Shown here piece by piece: positions 14,384-22,640 of a stretch of 31,056 nt of DNA. This DNA comes from Candidatus Gastranaerophilales bacterium (GTDB lineage Bacteria > Cyanobacteriota > Vampirovibrionia > Gastranaerophilales > Gastranaerophilaceae). The notes under the pieces are model-generated. The model searched no databases, was not told the DNA's origin, and saw nothing but the letters and a program-made list of their open reading frames with translations. The stretch covers positions 1-31,056 of the forward strand of contig CAJULX010000021.1 of assembly GCA_910587245.1 (NCBI GenBank), written 5' to 3'. Positions within the stretch are counted from its first letter, which is position 1, and the number at the start of each line of letters is the position of its first letter. The position numbers and the translations under genes are program-made.

Positions 14384-14424
14384 TTTAAGGGTGAATATGT
14401 CATTAAGATTAGGAGTTGAATTCT

Positions 14425-15381
14425 ATGGAAAGAAAATTAGTAAGCACACAGGAGATGTTTAAAAAAGCTCTTGCGGGCAAGTATGCAATCGGTGCGTACA
14501 ATGTTAACAATATGGAAATTCTTCAAGCTATTGCTGAAGCTGCTGAAGAAACAAGATCACCCATTATTTTGCAGGTTTCTGCAGGTGCCAGAAAATATGC
14601 CAATCAAACATATTTAATTAAATTAGTTGAAGCCGCTTTAGCTACAACTACTATTCCTATTGCACTTCACTTAGACCACGGTGCTGATTTTGAAATTTGT
14701 AAAGCTTGTGTTGACGGTGGTTTCTCATCAGTTATGATTGACGGCAGCAGATTCCCGCTTGAAGAAAATATTGCTTTAACAAAACAGGTTGTTGAATATG
14801 CTCATGCTAAAGGTGTTTCGGTTGAAGCTGAACTTGGTAAATTGGCAGGCGTTGAAGATGATGTTAAAGTTGATGCCAAGCATGCAACATATACTGACCC
14901 TGAAGAAGCAGCAAGATTTGTTAAAGAAACAGGCTGTGATTCATTGGCAATTGCTATCGGTACTTCTCACGGTGCTTATAAATTTAAAGGTGAAGCTAAA
15001 CTTGATTTTGAAAGATTAGCTGAAATTAAAAAAGCGGTTAATGAAGCTGTAGGATATGATTTTCCTATCGTTCTTCATGGTTCAAGCTCTGTTCCTAAAG
15101 AATTTGTTGCTAAATGTAATAAATTCGGCGGAAATCTTCCTGATGCTCAGGGTGTTCCTGAAGAAATGCTCAACTATGCTTCTAAAAACGGTGTTGCAAA
15201 AATTAATATCGATACAGATTTAAGACTTGCAATGACTTCTACAATTAGAGAATTCTTTATTGAACATCCTGAAAAATTTGACCCTCGTGAATATATGGGT
15301 CCCGGCAGAACTGCTGTTAAAGAGATGGTTAAACACAAAATGGTAGATGTTTTAGGAACAGCTGGTCACGCTGATGATTAA
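14425..15381 (+). CDS. fba: class II fructose-bisphosphate aldolase
   Basis: This zinc-dependent enzyme splits fructose 1,6-bisphosphate into glyceraldehyde 3-phosphate and dihydroxyacetone phosphate in glycolysis, and works in reverse in gluconeogenesis. The 318-aa TIM barrel shows HLDHG with His82, Asp84 and His85, GTSHGAY with His182 and LHGSS with His218; His85, His182 and His218 are the expected zinc ligands and Asp84 the catalytic acid. The C-terminal KINIDTDLR and GPGR motifs are also standard. I chose ATG 14425 because AGGAG (14411-14415) stands 9 bases before it; an in-frame TTG at 14416 overlaps that ribosome-binding site and is not credible. The gene is transcribed away from the LysM block and ends at a clear terminator. 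A tagatose-bisphosphate activity is possible within the family but less likely. Confidence 0.95.
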   Translation: MERKLVSTQEMFKKALAGKYAIGAYNVNNMEILQAIAEAAEETRSPIILQVSAGARKYANQTYLIKLVEAALATTTIPIALHLDHGADFEICKACVDGGFSSVMIDGSRFPLEENIALTKQVVEYAHAKGVSVEAELGKLAGVEDDVKVDAKHATYTDPEEAARFVKETGCDSLAIAIGTSHGAYKFKGEAKLDFERLAEIKKAVNEAVGYDFPIVLHGSSSVPKEFVAKCNKFGGNLPDAQGVPEEMLNYASKNGVAKINIDTDLRLAMTSTIREFFIEHPEKFDPREYMGPGRTAVKEMVKHKMVDVLGTAGHADD

Positions 15382-15411
15382 TTTCTGATTTCAAAACATC
15401 GATATTATTTA

Positions 15412-15448
15412 AAAAATGGGTCTGCACTTTGTTTGCAGGCTCATTTTT
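15412..15448 (+). terminator. rho-independent terminator of fba
   Basis: A 14-bp stem (AAAAATGGGTCTGC with GCAGGCTCATTTTT) includes two G-U pairs and a 9-base loop and ends in a run of T, 30 bases past the stop. Confidence 0.85.
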
Positions 15449-15585
15449 AATTGTCAATATCTTCTTAATAAAATAAATAAAATTTTACGTTATGAAATAT
15501 TTTGAGATTTTCAAACATGCCTTGTGGTAAACTTAAATATGTTGAGGACAGAAATATAGAGATAAAATCTTAAAGGGGAAGTTCA

Positions 15586-16092
15586 ATGAGCGAGTACTTA
15601 AGCAAAGAAGAGATTAAACAATGGAGAAGTTCACTGGAGAAGATTACACTTGAAGAGTATGCAAAAAGGCTAGGTAAAGTGTTGAAAGAAGAAAAACAAA
15701 CCAGAGATATCATTGATATTGTTTTATCTAATACTAAAAAAGCTGAGAGTACCCCTGTTTTTTCTTCTAAGATTGAGACTCCTAAGACAAAAAGTGTTGT
15801 TGCAGGTATTGCTAAAAAATCTGTTGATATGCAGAATAATATGCCAAAAGCTCCGGCTAATAATGCAAATAAGAAACAATTCGTATTTAAAAAGCCTTTA
15901 ACTCAAAGAGAACAAATGGTTTTAGATTATTTTATGGCAAATACTGATAAAATTGTTTATGCTAAAGATTTGGCAAAAATTTTGGATTTACCTACAGATT
16001 ATGTTTATAAGTATATTAAAAATTTAAGAACAAAAATTTCTGATGATGTTCTGCAAAATGCAACAAAAGGCGGATATAGATTAACTGTATAG
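15586..16092 (+). CDS. winged-helix DNA-binding protein without a receiver domain, 168 aa
   Basis: Residues about 1-50 are helical and charged. Residues 50-100 are a Lys/Pro/Ala/Asn linker. Residues about 105-168 resemble the OmpR/PhoB C-terminal winged helix: LTQREQMVLDYF, then KDLAKILDLPTDYVYKYIKNLR as recognition region, and GGYRLTV as the wing. No receiver domain or phospho-acceptor Asp motif is present, so this is not a standard response regulator. AAAGGGGAAG precedes the ATG. A histidine kinase gene follows after 41 bases, but that gene seems to have its own promoter. A role in transcriptional control is likely; the target and signal are unknown. Confidence 0.75.
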   Translation: MSEYLSKEEIKQWRSSLEKITLEEYAKRLGKVLKEEKQTRDIIDIVLSNTKKAESTPVFSSKIETPKTKSVVAGIAKKSVDMQNNMPKAPANNANKKQFVFKKPLTQREQMVLDYFMANTDKIVYAKDLAKILDLPTDYVYKYIKNLRTKISDDVLQNATKGGYRLTV

Positions 16093-16094
16093 GT

Positions 16095-16124
16095 TTGCCA
16101 TGACTTATATTTATATTCTATAAT
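16095..16124 (+). promoter_or_regulatory. promoter giving a probably leaderless histidine-kinase mRNA
   Basis: TTGCCA (16095-16100), an 18-base spacer and a perfect TATAAT (16119-16124) end 9 bases before the ATG at 16134. Transcription would start near 16131, leaving almost no leader, and no Shine-Dalgarno sequence is present. Confidence 0.6.
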
Positions 16125-16133
16125 GCTTTATAA

Positions 16134-17408
16134 ATGAGTATTAGTTTTGAAACCTTAAATTGTCTTGCCGGAATTTTTGACCGTGATTGTTCAAGCACTT
16201 CCGCTGATGTGTTTTACGAAGATTTGCTTTTGCGTCTTAAAAATGAGGCGAAATATTTATTTTCCGGTGTATATTTTTTGGATGAAGCTGGTCTTTCGGA
16301 AAAAGCACAAAAGTTTGATAAAGTTTGCAATGGTGAATGCAGTCTTTTTTGTGCTGAAAAACATTCTGAACTTTTAAAGTTTTTAAATTTAAAAAATAAA
16401 AAAACTTTTTTGGCATCATATGATGAGGTTTATGAATTTTTAAATAGTGAATTTAAATTAAAAGCTTCTTGTTTTCTTTTTTCAAAGCTTTTAATTAAAA
16501 ATTCGTTTTTTGGTTTTATTGTACTTGCAGGCGATAAAAATTATAGTGATGATGATATTGCTGTTGTTAATCTTTTTTCAAGCATTTATTCTTATATAAT
16601 TAAGGATTACGAACTGAATAAAGTATTCAAAATGCAGCTTTCTCTTTTACAGGAAGCAATAAGTGACAAAGAGAATGCATTTAAAACCATAGAAAAACAA
16701 AATAAAAAATTACTTCAGGCTGACAGTGCTAAAACAAGCTTTCTTGCCAATGTATCGCATGAGCTTAGAACACCCTTGAACGCCATAATCGGTTTTTCCG
16801 ATGTTCTTTTAAATCAGGTGTTTGGCAAATTGAATAACAAGCAAATTGAATATGTTAAAGATATTAATTTATCCAGTGTTCATTTAATGGGTCTTATAAA
16901 CAGCCTTCTTGATTTTTCCAAGATTGAATCGGGCGCTGTAAAGTTGAATCTTTCGGAGTTTGAACCAAAACGTGCTATAGATGAGGTTGTTAATCTTTTA
17001 TCACCGCTTCTTGGCGCTAAAGAAATCAAGCTTAAGTTTGAAAATAATTACAATAATACAATTTGTGCGGATTATCAAAAATTTCAGCAGATTTTATTTA
17101 ATTTAATAGGCAATGCCATAAAATTTTCAAAGCAAAAAGGACAAATTATAGTTAGAACTAAAAATGATGGGGAATATTTTGTATTAGAGATAGAAGATTT
17201 TGGCATTGGTATAGAAAAAAAGTATCATAACTTTATATTTAAAAAGTTTACGCAAATTGACAATATTTACACAAAAACAGGCGCATCGACCGGATTGGGG
17301 CTTGCCATTGTGAAAGAATATATAAAATTGCACAAGGGTAAGATTTATGTTGTTTCCGAACCGTGCCAGGGTTCTACTTTTGTGATAAAATTGAGGAATA
17401 ATATTTAG
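16134..17408 (+). CDS. soluble sensor histidine kinase, 424 aa
   Basis: A two-component sensor kinase. Residues 1-160 look like a divergent GAF-type sensory domain with several Cys (near 63, 67 and 72), and about 165-195 is a short coiled coil. The dimerisation/phospho-acceptor domain begins near 200, with NVSHELRTPLNAIIGFSD placing the phosphorylated His at 209. The ATPase domain follows: NLIGNAIKFS (N box), DFGIGI (G1), FKKFTQ (F box) and GLGLAIVK (G2). No membrane segment is seen, so it probably senses a cytoplasmic signal. No receiver domain is encoded next to it; the adjacent 168-aa winged-helix protein lacks one. The first ATG is kept because no other Met follows for more than 150 residues. 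Confidence 0.9.
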   Translation: MSISFETLNCLAGIFDRDCSSTSADVFYEDLLLRLKNEAKYLFSGVYFLDEAGLSEKAQKFDKVCNGECSLFCAEKHSELLKFLNLKNKKTFLASYDEVYEFLNSEFKLKASCFLFSKLLIKNSFFGFIVLAGDKNYSDDDIAVVNLFSSIYSYIIKDYELNKVFKMQLSLLQEAISDKENAFKTIEKQNKKLLQADSAKTSFLANVSHELRTPLNAIIGFSDVLLNQVFGKLNNKQIEYVKDINLSSVHLMGLINSLLDFSKIESGAVKLNLSEFEPKRAIDEVVNLLSPLLGAKEIKLKFENNYNNTICADYQKFQQILFNLIGNAIKFSKQKGQIIVRTKNDGEYFVLEIEDFGIGIEKKYHNFIFKKFTQIDNIYTKTGASTGLGLAIVKEYIKLHKGKIYVVSEPCQGSTFVIKLRNNI

Positions 17409-17437
17409 TCACCATATTTGAATTAAGGATAGAAATT

Positions 17438-18580
17438 ATGCATTACAAAAACATTTATGCGATTATAGATTCTTTAAATATAAGCCGCGGGTGGAAAAAT
17501 GTTTTTAAAAAAATCCAGACGGCCTATTTTCACAATTTTTATCAGGGCAAGGCTAATAATGTTCATGCATGGAGATATGGCCAGCCTGTTATAAGTTATG
17601 ATGCGCCAAACAGGTTTAAATTTTTTACAAGGTTTAATTTCTTTGCATTGGTTTTCGGGCCTCTTTATTATCTTGCAAAATTCATGATTGTAAAAGGCTT
17701 GTTTCTTTTGCTTATTGAAGCTGCTTTGATTTATTATTATGATTTTCCGATTGCGTATTTTGCAATTTTTATTCATATTTATGCTGCTGTTTTTGCAAAT
17801 TCTGATTATTTCATTCAAAAGGTTTTAAATCATAAAGATGTTAAAGAAAATCCGGGGTATCTTTCTGATTATATTGATGAAAATTTCGTTAAAACAGTTT
17901 TAAAAGAGCAAAGTTATTATGTACCCTTCATTTTATTTTGTTTGATATTTGGTATTGGCGCAGCTCTTTTTATCAGCAACGAGTTTGCTGTTGATGCAAA
18001 ATATCAGGATATAGTAAATAATAAGCAAAAAGTGTGCAGTGATAATAACTCATGTGTACAGCTTATCAATACCTCCCTTGCAAATATTAAAGCCGGGAAG
18101 GAGCCTGTTGAAAACGAATATTTTAACGCAGGTGCTGCATATTATCATCTTGGAAACAAGCAAAATGCTTTGAGTGCGCTAAATCAGGCTACGGTTAAAA
18201 ATCCAAATCATTTTGCTTCATACATATTGAAGGGTATTATTTTTACGGAGTCCGGTCAATATAAATATGCAAGAGCAAGTTATGAAAAGGCGCTTGCTAT
18301 TTATCCCAAAGGAAAATTTTTATATTATCTTTTAGGCAGTGCTTACTATAAGGAAGGCAAATATATTGAAGCTAAGGAAAGTTTTGAAAAAGCCGTAAAG
18401 GCTTATCCTAAAAAAGCTGCTTATTGGGAGGCTCTTGCTTATACTAAAATTTATCTCAAAGATACAAAAGGTGCAAAAGCTGACTTAGAGCGTGCTATAA
18501 AAATTATGAAAAATGAAAAAGGTGCTGCCAATAATACCAGAATTGAGGCTCTTGAAAGGTATGCAAACAACTTAAGGTAG
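17438..18580 (+). CDS. membrane protein with DUF2628-like N-terminus and TPR repeats, 380 aa
   Basis: Residues about 40-115 resemble DUF2628 proteins: an aromatic and basic stretch followed by hydrophobic segments (NFFALVFGPLYYLAKF, GLFLLLIEAALIYYY, YFAIFIHIYAAVF). A further membrane segment lies near 165-188 (VPFILFCLIFGIGAALFI). Residues about 225-370 are tetratricopeptide repeats (YFNAGAAYYHLGNKQNALSA; YYLLGSAYYKEGKYIEAKES). The topology would place a soluble TPR scaffold on one face of the membrane for protein binding. An AAGGA site precedes the ATG. The gene starts 29 bases after the histidine kinase and is probably co-transcribed with it. The last gene on this strand before 18606, it converges on the radical SAM gene with only 25 bases between stops. 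Confidence 0.85.
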   Translation: MHYKNIYAIIDSLNISRGWKNVFKKIQTAYFHNFYQGKANNVHAWRYGQPVISYDAPNRFKFFTRFNFFALVFGPLYYLAKFMIVKGLFLLLIEAALIYYYDFPIAYFAIFIHIYAAVFANSDYFIQKVLNHKDVKENPGYLSDYIDENFVKTVLKEQSYYVPFILFCLIFGIGAALFISNEFAVDAKYQDIVNNKQKVCSDNNSCVQLINTSLANIKAGKEPVENEYFNAGAAYYHLGNKQNALSALNQATVKNPNHFASYILKGIIFTESGQYKYARASYEKALAIYPKGKFLYYLLGSAYYKEGKYIEAKESFEKAVKAYPKKAAYWEALAYTKIYLKDTKGAKADLERAIKIMKNEKGAANNTRIEALERYANNLR

Positions 18581-18605
18581 AGTTTGTTTATTTAAAAAAG
18601 TGCTT

Positions 18606-20408
18606 TTATTTATCTAAAACCTTATGTGTCTTAAAATTCGAGCAGACTCCGCAGTTTGAGCATTTTGTTTCGCAAGGAACTGTAGTCATAGTCTCTTTTG
18701 CTTTGTTATACTCGTTTTTAAACCATTCTTTATTTATACCGCAATCAAGTACGTCCCACGGTAAAATCTCATCATAAGAATAGCTTTTTGTCGTTTCATT
18801 ATCTATAACAAGTCCACATTCTTCTGCGGTTTTATAATATAAATCGTAATTTATATTTTCTTCCCAGGAATCAAGGTATGAGCCCTTTTTATAAAGAGAG
18901 TAGATAAAATTATTTAATCTTTCATCGCCTCGTGTTAAAAACGCTTCAAATTGCGATACAACAGGGTTATGAAAATTAAGTTTTATATTTTTAAATGAAC
19001 CGTTCTTTAGCTTGTCTCTCATATAAGAAATTTTTTCTTTAACTGTTGAAGGTAAATTTTGAGAACAAATTGCAAACGGTGTAAACGGTTTTGGAACAAA
19101 AGTTGCAATAGAACAGGTGATTTTTGGCAGTTTAAAACCTTTTTCTTTGCATTTTTGATTTATCTTATCTAAAAGTTCAATTATTCCGTCTAAATCTGAA
19201 TATTCTTCAAACGGAAGACCTATAATAAAATAAAATTTAATTTTATCCCATCCGTTTTCTACACTTGCAAGTGTAGCATTTATTATCTGTTCTTCATTTA
19301 AATTTTTATTTATAATATCCCGCATTCTCTGGCTTCCGGCCTCGGGTGCAATTGTAACGGAGCCCTTTTTTACTCCGTGGATAAGCTTGCCAAGTTTTGT
19401 TGAAAATTTATCCGCCCTCTGGCTTGGAAGAGAAACGCTTACATCTGTATCTTTGAAATATTTGTTTAATTCTTCGATTATTTCTTCTATTTTTCCATGG
19501 TCGTTTGAAGATAAAGAAAGAAGCGAATACTCATCATATCCTGTATTTTGAATATAATCTTTGGCAAGATTTATAATGTCTTCTTTACCTCTTTCTCTTA
19601 TTGGAAGATTTGTATGAGCGCTCTGACAAAAACGACACAATCTTCCGCATCCTCGTCTTATTTCGATTGTAGCCCTGTCATGTACACTTTGGGAGTGAGG
19701 TATCGGAGAAGTTACAGGGTGGTCTTCATATTTCAAATTTGAAATTCTTTTTCTGACCTTACCTTGTTTTGGGCTGAATACCGGCGAGTATACTCCTTCG
19801 ATTGTACTTAATTTTTCAAGAATCTCTAATCTTGTAAGATTTTTGTTTTTGATTTTATTATAAAGCTCGATAATTTCTATAATAATTTCTTCGCCGTCTC
19901 CGATTGTAAATAAGTCTATAAAATGTGAAATCGGATTTGGATTATAGGCGCAAGGTCCTCCTGCAAGAATAATCGGGTGGTTATTATCTCTATCTTTTGA
20001 ATAAATCGGAATTTTTCCCATTTCAAGCATTTTTAGAATGGTTGTATAAGACATTTCATACTGCAGTGCAAAGCCTATGAAATCAAAGTCATTCATTGCT
20101 TTTTTGTTATCAAGCGAATATAGGGGCTTATCGTATTTATTCAAAAGTTCGCAAAAATCTTTTTCCGGTGCATAAATTCTGTCTGCAAGAAGGTTCTCTC
20201 TGCTATTTATGATGTGATATAAAATCTTATGTCCGAAATTACTTATTCCTATTTCATATTTATCGGGAAAGGCAAGTAATACTTTTGTATCTGTTTTATT
20301 GAAATCCTTTTGTACGGATAAAAATTCTCCTCCGATATATCTTGAAGGTCTTTCACAATTGTAAAGAATCGGAGAATATTCTGATAAAAATTCTGCTAAA
20401 TTGGTCAT
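18606..20408 (-). CDS. B12-binding-type radical SAM protein (TIGR03960-like), 600 aa
   Basis: A 4Fe-4S radical S-adenosylmethionine enzyme of unknown substrate. The N-terminus (about 15-200) matches the TIGR03960 family from memory: RPSRYIGGE, LLAFPDKYEIGISNFGHKIL, then AGGPCAYNPNP and GDGEE. The cluster motif CGRLCRFC has Cys254, Cys258 and Cys261 in the CxxxCxxC spacing. The C-terminus has a further Cys cluster (CETKCSNCGVC), usual in this family. Many family members carry a C-terminal DUF2344 domain or partner; none is visible here. The start overlaps the stop of the upstream 115-aa gene in an ATGA arrangement, implying translational coupling. Confidence 0.88.
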   Translation of the reverse strand: MTNLAEFLSEYSPILYNCERPSRYIGGEFLSVQKDFNKTDTKVLLAFPDKYEIGISNFGHKILYHIINSRENLLADRIYAPEKDFCELLNKYDKPLYSLDNKKAMNDFDFIGFALQYEMSYTTILKMLEMGKIPIYSKDRDNNHPIILAGGPCAYNPNPISHFIDLFTIGDGEEIIIEIIELYNKIKNKNLTRLEILEKLSTIEGVYSPVFSPKQGKVRKRISNLKYEDHPVTSPIPHSQSVHDRATIEIRRGCGRLCRFCQSAHTNLPIRERGKEDIINLAKDYIQNTGYDEYSLLSLSSNDHGKIEEIIEELNKYFKDTDVSVSLPSQRADKFSTKLGKLIHGVKKGSVTIAPEAGSQRMRDIINKNLNEEQIINATLASVENGWDKIKFYFIIGLPFEEYSDLDGIIELLDKINQKCKEKGFKLPKITCSIATFVPKPFTPFAICSQNLPSTVKEKISYMRDKLKNGSFKNIKLNFHNPVVSQFEAFLTRGDERLNNFIYSLYKKGSYLDSWEENINYDLYYKTAEECGLVIDNETTKSYSYDEILPWDVLDCGINKEWFKNEYNKAKETMTTVPCETKCSNCGVCSNFKTHKVLDK

Positions 20409-20752
20409 GCTAAACTATCCGGAGTATGTTTTTCTATTTGTACTATTTTTCCTTCAATTGTACCATCAATATAGAGTTTAAAAAATCTGTCCAGTTCTTC
20501 TCCGCTTATAAAATATTCATAAAGAAATATACCGTTATTTGTATCTCTCATTATTGAAACAGTATATTTAAGACTGTATGCAAAATCTTCAAGCGACTTT
20601 TTGTTAAAATTAATGCCGTTAACATCTTTTTTTAATTTTACATACTCAAAACCTTGAAAATTCTTAATTTCGGCCAGTTTATTTTTGTTGTTAAAAAATC
20701 CGGTTTTAATTTTTCTTGCAGGAAAATGTCTTATTTTGTCATTATCTTTCAT
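20405..20752 (-). CDS. small hypothetical protein coupled to the radical SAM gene, 115 aa
   Basis: I do not recognise a family. The protein is basic at its N-terminus (RHFPARKIKTGFF) and mixed alpha/beta after that (GIFLYEYFISGEELDRFFKLYIDG). No signal peptide or membrane segment is seen. It overlaps the radical SAM gene by 4 bases, so the two products are likely made together, and it may be an accessory or regulatory partner. It does not look like DUF2344. No Shine-Dalgarno sequence precedes the ATG; a promoter-like pair sits directly upstream. Confidence 0.7.
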   Translation of the reverse strand: MKDNDKIRHFPARKIKTGFFNNKNKLAEIKNFQGFEYVKLKKDVNGINFNKKSLEDFAYSLKYTVSIMRDTNNGIFLYEYFISGEELDRFFKLYIDGTIEGKIVQIEKHTPDSLA

Positions 20753-20758
20753 ATTTTA

Positions 20759-20787
20759 ATTAAACAGTATTTTTTCTAAATTCTCAA
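20759..20787 (-). promoter_or_regulatory. putative promoter of the 115-aa/radical SAM unit, possibly leaderless
   Basis: TTGAGA (20787-20782), a 17-base spacer and TTTAAT (20764-20759) on the minus strand are followed after 6 bases by the ATG, so transcription could start on the ATG itself. Confidence 0.4.
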
Positions 20788-20804
20788 ATATGTTAATAAA
20801 CATT

Positions 20805-20834
20805 AAAAAACCGTCTATTATTGGACGGTTTTTT
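20805..20834 (-). terminator. rho-independent terminator of the 392-aa gene
   Basis: Arms AAAAAACCGTC and GACGGTTTTTT pair perfectly (11 bp) around an 8-base loop, 28 bases past the stop. Confidence 0.85.
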
Positions 20835-20862
20835 AAATTGATGTATATATGGTTTTCTAAAA

Positions 20863-22041
20863 TTAAGCTGCTTGCTGTTGTGTTTGTTCAGCGGCTTGTA
20901 CAGGCGCCTGCTGTGCTGCGCCAAGTTTTGAAAGCGTTTCTTGTGCAGCTTGTTGGATTAGGGGTTCAGGGTCATTTAATGAGTTTTGAAGTACACCTTG
21001 AACTGTTTGAGCATCTTCCGGTCTTGCAACGTATGAAATTGCCTGTATACCTGCAAGTCTTATTTCAGGGTTTGAATCATTTTGAACGGCATTTTGGATT
21101 TCGTTAAATCCTATCAAATCCTGCATTTGAAGAGGCTTGATGTTGTTTGCGCCTTGAGAAGCCATATAGGCATCCAGTTCATCTCTTTGGTTCTTTTGAA
21201 GCATAGCTAACGTAAACATAGAGATAATTTTATTTTTGGCAGCTGCAGTTTGCGGTGAAAGTTGTTGAGCCAGTTGAGTTTCTTCGGGTGTCAACTGTTC
21301 GCCTCTGGCAGCTTTTTCAAAAATTGCCGTTTGTTCGGGAGTGGGTCCTTGTAATTGTGTAATATCAGAATTTACAATGCCTGCAAGGTTTGTCATAATT
21401 TGTTCGTTTAATACCTGTTGTGCTTGAGCAGGTTCACCCTGGCTGTAGTTTGCAATTTCCGTTATTGCTTTTTCCTGTGTTGCGGAATCCGTGCTTTGAA
21501 GTCCTGATACCAGTGCGGCAACATCAATTCCTGAAGGCTGCTGAGCCGGCTGTACTTCAACGGGCTGAGGCTGAGCTTCTTGAACTTGAGGCTGTTCCGC
21601 AGGAGCCGGTGCAGGTGCAGGCTGTGGCTGAACTTGGGGTTGTTCTGCTATAACAGGTTCCGGCATTGGCTGGGGCTCAGGAGATACAACTTGAGGCGCT
21701 GCAGCAGGTATTTGTGCTATTTGCTGAGGGTATGCATATTGTTCCTGCGGCATTGCATAAGGACCATATGCTTGCGGAGGCATTGCGTACCCTGGATATT
21801 GAGGCATTGGCTGATACATTGGCTGCTGCATGGGGTATGGAGCATACTGCGGCTGTGGAGCTGCATATAAAGATGCTTGCGGATAATTATACAATTGGTT
21901 TGTATAATTCGGCTGCATTGGAGGTGTAGTCATTGCTCCTTGTGGTGTGGCATACGCTTTTGGCTCAAAGATTTGAATATTTACCGCGTTTGCACTCGGT
22001 GCTCCTTGAGTGTATGGTTGCGCGTACTGAGGTTGTATCAT
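20863..22041 (-). CDS. Pro/Gln/Tyr-rich protein with HEAT-like C-terminus, 392 aa
   Basis: I do not recognise a named family. Residues 1-175 are low-complexity, rich in Pro, Gln, Tyr, Ala and Met, and probably disordered. Near the start they include ANAVNIQIFEPKA (residues 17-29). Residues about 178-375 are helical and resemble HEAT or armadillo-like repeats (LVSGLQSTDSATQEKAITEI; NAVQNDSNPEIRLAGIQAIS; LNDPEPLIQQAAQETLSKL), a fold that usually mediates protein binding. There is no signal peptide. AAAGGAG precedes the ATG. The 263-aa product two genes upstream shares the NIQIF motif, a SLY motif and the HEAT-like region, so the two are paralogues. Confidence 0.85.
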   Translation of the reverse strand: MIQPQYAQPYTQGAPSANAVNIQIFEPKAYATPQGAMTTPPMQPNYTNQLYNYPQASLYAAPQPQYAPYPMQQPMYQPMPQYPGYAMPPQAYGPYAMPQEQYAYPQQIAQIPAAAPQVVSPEPQPMPEPVIAEQPQVQPQPAPAPAPAEQPQVQEAQPQPVEVQPAQQPSGIDVAALVSGLQSTDSATQEKAITEIANYSQGEPAQAQQVLNEQIMTNLAGIVNSDITQLQGPTPEQTAIFEKAARGEQLTPEETQLAQQLSPQTAAAKNKIISMFTLAMLQKNQRDELDAYMASQGANNIKPLQMQDLIGFNEIQNAVQNDSNPEIRLAGIQAISYVARPEDAQTVQGVLQNSLNDPEPLIQQAAQETLSKLGAAQQAPVQAAEQTQQQAA

Positions 22042-22193
22042 CTTTATCTCCTTTGAAAAATATTTTTTGTTGCTATGCTTTCATTGCTTTAAGTGTTGTG
22101 AATAATATTTATTGCTTGAAAATTGATATTTTCTGTATTAAAATTGTAAATTTTAAGCTATAATTGAGTTTTGACGTTTACATTTCTTAATGA

Positions 22194-22640
22194 TTATTTA
22201 TCATCCAGATAATCTTTCCTTTCAAAAAGGTTGGTTGCATTTGTTAATGTATCAAACAGCATGGAAATTCCCATGCCAAGGAGTGCTATAGTACGCATGG
22301 CTTTTGATTTTGCAAATAAACCGAGAGTTCCAAATCCTACAGTGAAGCAGTTGTCTTTGATACACTTGCCTGCGCCTGATAAGTATCCGCCGATAAAACC
22401 GGCTGTTTCCGATACTTTATCCGTAAAATCGGCATGCTCTATATATTCTTTAATTTCGTTGTGTTTTTGGCTGTCTGTATTTAACTTTGAAGCTCCGATT
22501 TGATCTCTGACAAATTTATCAGCAGAAGCTTGAGCTTTGCCTTTTCTGGCGCTTCTTTTTCCTATGTCATGTGCTTCAACCAGTACTGAAGCTAACCCCA
22601 GAGCGGAAGCTGTTTTTGTTCCAAAACCGTATATCGTCAT
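22194..22640 (-). CDS. small hypothetical protein with a hydrophobic C-terminal half, 148 aa
   Basis: I do not recognise a family. The N-terminal half is polar and basic (GKRSARKGKAQASADKF). The second half has Gly-rich hydrophobic stretches (AGFIGGYLSGAG at about 80-92; TVGFGTLGLFAKS; TIALLGMGISMLF at about 118-130) that could insert into or line a membrane, though none is a clear 20-residue span. The start overlaps the stop of the 263-aa gene by 4 bases (ATGA), so they are translationally coupled. The 392-aa paralogue starts 152 bases downstream with no obvious terminator between, so the three genes may form one operon. Confidence 0.75.
   Translation of the reverse strand: MTIYGFGTKTASALGLASVLVEAHDIGKRSARKGKAQASADKFVRDQIGASKLNTDSQKHNEIKEYIEHADFTDKVSETAGFIGGYLSGAGKCIKDNCFTVGFGTLGLFAKSKAMRTIALLGMGISMLFDTLTNATNLFERKDYLDDK

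Noticed and set aside
14416..14424. TTG start three codons upstream for the aldolase
   Set aside because: The TTG overlaps the AGGAG ribosome-binding site that is ideally placed for ATG 14425.
15586..16092. Full response regulator for the histidine kinase
   Set aside because: Only a winged-helix end is present; no receiver fold or phospho-acceptor aspartate pattern is found in the first 100 residues.
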